Positions 4,889 through 6,807 of a stretch of DNA of 6,807 nucleotides are shown here, piece by piece (position 1 is the first letter of the stretch; each line of letters starts with the position of its first letter). Made by a program: the position numbers and the translations under genes. The stretch covers positions 1-6,807 of the forward strand of contig CAZFIJ010000002.1 of NCBI GenBank assembly GCA_964519515.1, in the 5' to 3' direction. The stretch is from Korarchaeum sp964519515. Lineage in GTDB: Archaea > Korarchaeota > Korarchaeia > Korarchaeales > Korarchaeaceae. Under the pieces are notes generated by a model that saw only the letters and a program-made list of their open reading frames with translations, made no database searches and was not told where the DNA came from.

Positions 4889-5121
4889 TAGATCACCATC
4901 GGTATCCTCGCCTTTATCCTCAACTGATTGAACTCATCTATCTTCAGTCCAGCTATTCGAGATGCCACATATAGATCTCCTAGTTCGACGAAGCACTTCA
5001 GAGCTGATCTCAAGGGCTCAGGTTGCTCCTCTATGAACTTCCAATCAGCATTCTTCCTCCTTATCTCCCTAGCCTCCTCATCCTCTTCCTCCCATCCCCT
5101 AATGATCTCCTCACTTATCAC
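4888..5121 (-). CDS. UPF0175-like antitoxin, copy A, first gene of the operon
   Basis: A 77-residue antitoxin with the same layout as copy B: charged helix EEEDEEAREIRRKNADWKF, then ALKCFVELGDLYVASRIAGL and FNQLRIKARIPMVI. It starts with GTG 5121, chosen because a TATA box 26 bases upstream predicts a leaderless transcript beginning there, and because no better start lies downstream before the conserved part. Its TAA overlaps the toxin ATG by one base (TAATG), so it is the classical upstream antitoxin of the PIN-like toxin. It likely neutralises the toxin and may bind the palindrome ahead of its own start. Confidence 0.83.
   Translation of the reverse strand: MISEEIIRGWEEEDEEAREIRRKNADWKFIEEQPEPLRSALKCFVELGDLYVASRIAGLKIDEFNQLRIKARIPMVI
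4910..5096 (-). repeat. Direct repeat, copy A (pairs with 4184-4370)
   Basis: This is the partner of the repeat inside antitoxin copy B: identical over 4910-4956 and 4988-5096, diverged over 4957-4987. Recombination between the two copies would delete 726 bp, removing the toxin and leaving one hybrid antitoxin. Confidence 0.9.
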
Positions 5122-5125
5122 GGGA

Positions 5126-5150
5126 GAGGATCCTCAATCTAACTTAAAAA
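5126..5150 (-). promoter_or_regulatory. Promoter and palindromic site of the antitoxin-toxin-antitoxin operon
   Basis: On the minus strand TTTTTAAG (5150-5143) is the TATA box; 26 bases further lies GTG 5121. Between them is a perfect 10-bp palindrome, GAGGATCCTC (5126-5135). The layout (TATA, palindrome, leaderless start) repeats that of the AbrB/PIN operon at 1682-1713 with an unrelated sequence. The palindrome is short and could be chance. Confidence 0.5.
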
Positions 5151-5204
5151 CCTTAGATAGTGAGGTCTGATCACGTGATCTCTTAGAGAGGAGCTGCTGA
5201 GCTC

Positions 5205-5536
5205 TCATTTTACACTCCTCAACTTCTTGAGGCTGAGATCTGATGAATGCTCAATTGAGAGCGGAGCGTCTCCGGGGGCATATCGTTCATAGCGGGCCCC
5301 CATCCAAGCGCATAATCTTCCCGATCGCTGGATACTCATCAGCATTCATTTTCTGGGCTTTGAGCTTGTCGAGGAGGAACTTGCTGAATGAATCAGGTGG
5401 TAGCCTCCCCTCTTTATTGCTAATGCTTCAAAAGCTTTCTCCCCGGCTTGATGGGAGTGATATGCAGTCCCTTCAAAGAACCCAATTTCAACAGTTTTTC
5501 AGCTATCCTTAAAAAAAGCTACTTTTCAATTTCATC
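5205..5536 (-). pseudogene. Decayed HEPN-domain gene with multiple frameshifts
   Basis: HEPN proteins are small helical RNases or their relatives. Fragments follow in the right order in changing frames: MKLKSSF from ATG 5536; RIAEKLLKLG near 5509; GFFEGTAYHSHQAGEKAFEA with LAIKRGGY (5483-5400), the most telling piece, matching the HEPN hallmark of a His-x-x-Gln-Ala-x-Glu-Lys-Ala helix; PDSFSKFLLDKLKAQKMNAD and EYPAIGKIMRLD (5397-5302); then RYERYAPGDAPLS to TGA 5205-5207, at the place of the family's terminal RYP motif. The span of about 110 codons is a normal HEPN length. At least four frame changes are needed, one probably in the T7 run at 5511-5517. The MNT remnant at 388-740 would be the right kind of partner, but it lies over 4 kb away. 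Confidence 0.65.
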
Positions 5537-5546
5537 AAAAAGTAGC
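5511..5546 (-). other. Hairpin followed by a T7 run, at the front of the HEPN remnant
   Basis: On the minus strand GCTACTTTT (5546-5538) and AAAAGTAGC (5526-5518) form a perfect 9-bp stem with an 11-base loop, followed directly by TTTTTTT (5517-5511). It looks like an intrinsic-type terminator or attenuator, but it overlaps the presumed HEPN start codon (5536-5534), so it may only be an accident of AT-rich coding sequence. Confidence 0.35.
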
Positions 5547-5560
5547 ATTGAATTTTGAAA

Positions 5561-5568
5561 TATAAATT
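5561..5568 (-). promoter_or_regulatory. Relic promoter of the HEPN remnant
   Basis: AATTTATA on the minus strand lies about 27 bases before ATG 5536, predicting a leaderless start there. The rest of 5547-5689 is an AT-rich divergent spacer in which I see no gene. Confidence 0.35.
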
Positions 5569-5689
5569 CTCATATTTCACTTCGCGAGGAAAGTCGGATA
5601 GTGAAGGATTTCAGAAAATTCCCCCATTAGAACTTCATACTCGCAGTTATTAGTGTGAGCTTCTCCATCGCAGCTTCACACAATCAATC

Positions 5690-5697
5690 TTTTATTT
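5690..5697 (+). promoter_or_regulatory. TATA box of the membrane-anchored protein gene
   Basis: TTTTATTT, centred near 5693, predicts a transcript start near 5719-5720. This favours GTG 5728 over GTG 5713 as start, with a GCGGTG tract (5715-5720) as a possible ribosome site. Confidence 0.4.
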
Positions 5698-5727
5698 TTC
5701 TTACGTAATTTAGTGCGGTGTCAATAC

Positions 5728-6306
5728 GTGGAAAAGATAGGGCTCCTGAAGGGTGCTATTATTGAAAATGGCATCCTCCTCGGCCCTTCAATACTGGACA
5801 TAGTAGGCATAGTCGCTCTGCTCATCCTATTATTGATCCTCTACTACAGGAAGAGGATCAATGACGAGCTGGAGGATGCGATTGAGCATAAGGACGTAGG
5901 TAGAGTCTTCAAGCTGCTATCCTGCTCAAGACTGAGTATTCTACTCATGGATAAGGGATTAATATCGGCAGGTATAGATTCACTATTCTTCAGGGGAGAG
6001 TTAAATAAATTCCTCGCTATCATCAAGCGTTTGAGGATCGCTGACAACAGGATATACTTCCTACGTGAGAGCGATATCTTGGGACTGGATATAGAGACCG
6101 AGATAGAGTACGATAAGAAGCCGAGGGAAATAGGTCTAATAGCATTGAGGAGCAGCGATTGGAGGGAACTAGCTAGACTCAACATAAAACCCGAGGAAAT
6201 TTCTGAGGCTTACGGTTCCATCCCGCAGGCTTTCCTCTCGAAATTGATCAAGAGGTTCAGGATTTTAGTAGGTTATAATATCTATCCCTTCGATATCGAT
6301 GTCTGA
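5728..6306 (+). CDS. Membrane-anchored protein of unknown family, probably cut short by a frameshift
   Basis: The protein opens MEKIGLLKGAIIENGILLGP, then has one transmembrane helix at residues 21-40 (ILDIVGIVALLILLLILYY) followed at once by RKRIND. By the positive-inside rule the short N-terminus is outside and the 150-residue remainder is in the cytoplasm. The cytoplasmic part is alpha-rich and charged (DELEDAIEHKDVGRVFKLL; LNKFLAIIKRLRIADNRIYF; ETEIEYDKKPREIG; ISEAYGSIPQAFLSKLIKRF); I recognise no domain. I prefer GTG 5728 to GTG 5713 from the promoter position. The frame ends at TGA 6304-6306, but coding-like sequence continues in the next frame (see the following entry), so 192 residues is probably not the original length; repaired, it would have 247. 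Confidence 0.68.
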   Translation: MEKIGLLKGAIIENGILLGPSILDIVGIVALLILLLILYYRKRINDELEDAIEHKDVGRVFKLLSCSRLSILLMDKGLISAGIDSLFFRGELNKFLAIIKRLRIADNRIYFLRESDILGLDIETEIEYDKKPREIGLIALRSSDWRELARLNIKPEEISEAYGSIPQAFLSKLIKRFRILVGYNIYPFDIDV

Positions 6307-6471
6307 GATCCTGGGGAGTCCACTTCAGGGATGTGAAGCTCATAGATATTTATGCATTGGCATTGATCTCAGTACTGAGGCCCTCAGTCACTCGCTTGAA
6401 GCCTCTCCTCCCTATTCAAAGTGGATTACATACCCCATAGAGCGGACGAAGATGCCACGCATCCCTCATGA
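6307..6471 (+). pseudogene. Out-of-frame C-terminal part of the membrane-anchored protein gene
   Basis: After TGA 6304-6306 the frame beginning at 6300 reads SWGVHFRDVKLIDIYALALI and SVLRPSVTRLKPLL until TAG 6438-6440. From about 6412 the original frame of the upstream gene reads LFKVDYIPHRADEDATHPS and ends at TGA 6469-6471. The second shift lies in the CCTCTCCTCCC tract near 6400-6411. The two shifts compensate, and the repaired gene (5728-6471) would be 248 codons ending in an ATGA overlap with the next gene. This neat ending is the main support. A real pair of mutations and sequence errors are both possible. Confidence 0.5.
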
Positions 6472-6749
6472 TACTCCCAAAGCTCATCCATACAGCTAAG
6501 AAAAAGGGCACAATTTCTGAGATAAAAGCGGTGCCTTTTGAACCTCTCTCCGGCCTAAGGGAAGTGAGAATACCGGAAGTTGCGACAGATTTTCGTCAGC
6601 TCAGGATGAAGGGGTCTAGGAGAGGGGAGGTAGTGGTCACGATAGATGCTTCGAGTTTCTCCGATGCTTGGTATCCGAAGAGCTTAGATCTATCTGTCGA
6701 GTTAGGGGATCTCACTCCCTATTGGATAGAGGTTATGAGAGGAAGTTAA
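6468..6749 (+). CDS. Unrecognised 93-residue protein, ATGA-coupled to the upstream gene
   Basis: The ORF runs from ATG 6468 to TAA 6747-6749. ATG overlaps the TGA of the repaired upstream gene, supporting both the start and cotranslation. The N-terminal part is basic (LPKLIHTAKKKGTISEIKAV), the middle mixed (FEPLSGLREVRIPEVATDF), and the C-terminal half looks like a beta-sandwich strand pattern (RRGEVVVTIDASSF, then SLDLSVELGDLTPYWIEV). No signal peptide or membrane helix is evident. I do not recognise the family. Its coupling suggests it works with the membrane-anchored protein, perhaps as its cytoplasmic partner, but that is inference. Bases 6750-6807 hold nothing I can support. Confidence 0.6.
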   Translation: MILPKLIHTAKKKGTISEIKAVPFEPLSGLREVRIPEVATDFRQLRMKGSRRGEVVVTIDASSFSDAWYPKSLDLSVELGDLTPYWIEVMRGS

Positions 6750-6807
6750 TCGATAAAGCATTTTCACCATAGAGAAGTATATTACAGAATGGTATTCTTG
6801 AGGCTGT

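Noticed and set aside
5582..5597. GAGGAAAGTC, identical to the conserved 5' motif (CR-I) of RNase P RNA
   Set aside because: No matching 3' conserved region is seen, the following 120 bases do not fold like the P2/P4 core by eye, and a protein gene begins at 5728. A 10-base match alone can be chance. A covariance-model search (Rfam archaeal RNase P) over 5540-5900 would settle it.
6299..6499. 66-codon plus-strand frame starting MSEILGSPLQ
   Set aside because: Composition looks non-coding. The frames on either side carry better protein-like sequence that joins the upstream gene to the ATGA start at 6468.
1..6807. CRISPR array, tRNA or rRNA genes, insertion-sequence ends
   Set aside because: No regularly spaced short repeats, no tRNA arm pattern or rRNA motif, and no transposase gene or terminal inverted repeats were seen. 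The only sizeable repeat is the antitoxin duplication.

Overview
The window looks like an accessory stretch of a thermophilic archaeal chromosome. The evidence is archaeal TATA boxes about 26 bases ahead of starts that are leaderless or nearly so, frequent AGG/AGA and ATA codons, GTG and TTG starts, ATGA-type overlaps, and several toxin-antitoxin (TA) families typical of hyperthermophilic archaea (AbrB/PIN, DUF433/DUF5615, UPF0175-like/PIN, MNT and HEPN). I had an impression of Korarchaeota or another Thermoproteota-like lineage, but this was not tested.

Layout. Bases 1-740 (minus strand) hold two ATGA-coupled unrecognised fragments at the left edge, then a badly frameshifted minimal nucleotidyltransferase (MNT). 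I see no supported gene in 741-1068. Bases 1069-1682 (minus) are an intact AbrB-type antitoxin plus PIN toxin operon, with a perfect inverted repeat between its TATA box and its leaderless start. Bases 1845-2822 (plus, divergent) encode an exported protein with a Rossmann-like N-terminal half and a beta-rich C-terminal half. Bases 2948-3534 (minus) are an intact DUF433 antitoxin followed by a DUF5615 PIN-like toxin broken by a nonsense codon and a frameshift. Bases 3725-4160 (minus) hold a tiny leaderless ORF and the wreck of a second AbrB/PIN module. Bases 4162-5121 (minus) are an unusual antitoxin-toxin-antitoxin trio: one PIN toxin gene between two antitoxin copies that share 109 bp and 47 bp of perfect identity separated by a diverged patch. 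Bases 5205-5536 (minus) are a decayed HEPN gene. Bases 5728-6749 (plus) are a membrane-anchored protein gene that seems to carry two compensating frameshifts, overlapping by ATGA a second unrecognised gene.

Overall, almost everything on the minus strand from 388 to 5536 is a TA module or the remains of one: two operons with an intact toxin, one intact antitoxin beside a dead toxin, and four dead gene remnants. The pattern is gain, duplication and loss of addiction modules at one locus, with loss falling mainly on toxins. The main competing explanation for the many frameshifts is sequence error, which read mapping would settle. All family names come from reading motifs by eye; no database search was run.
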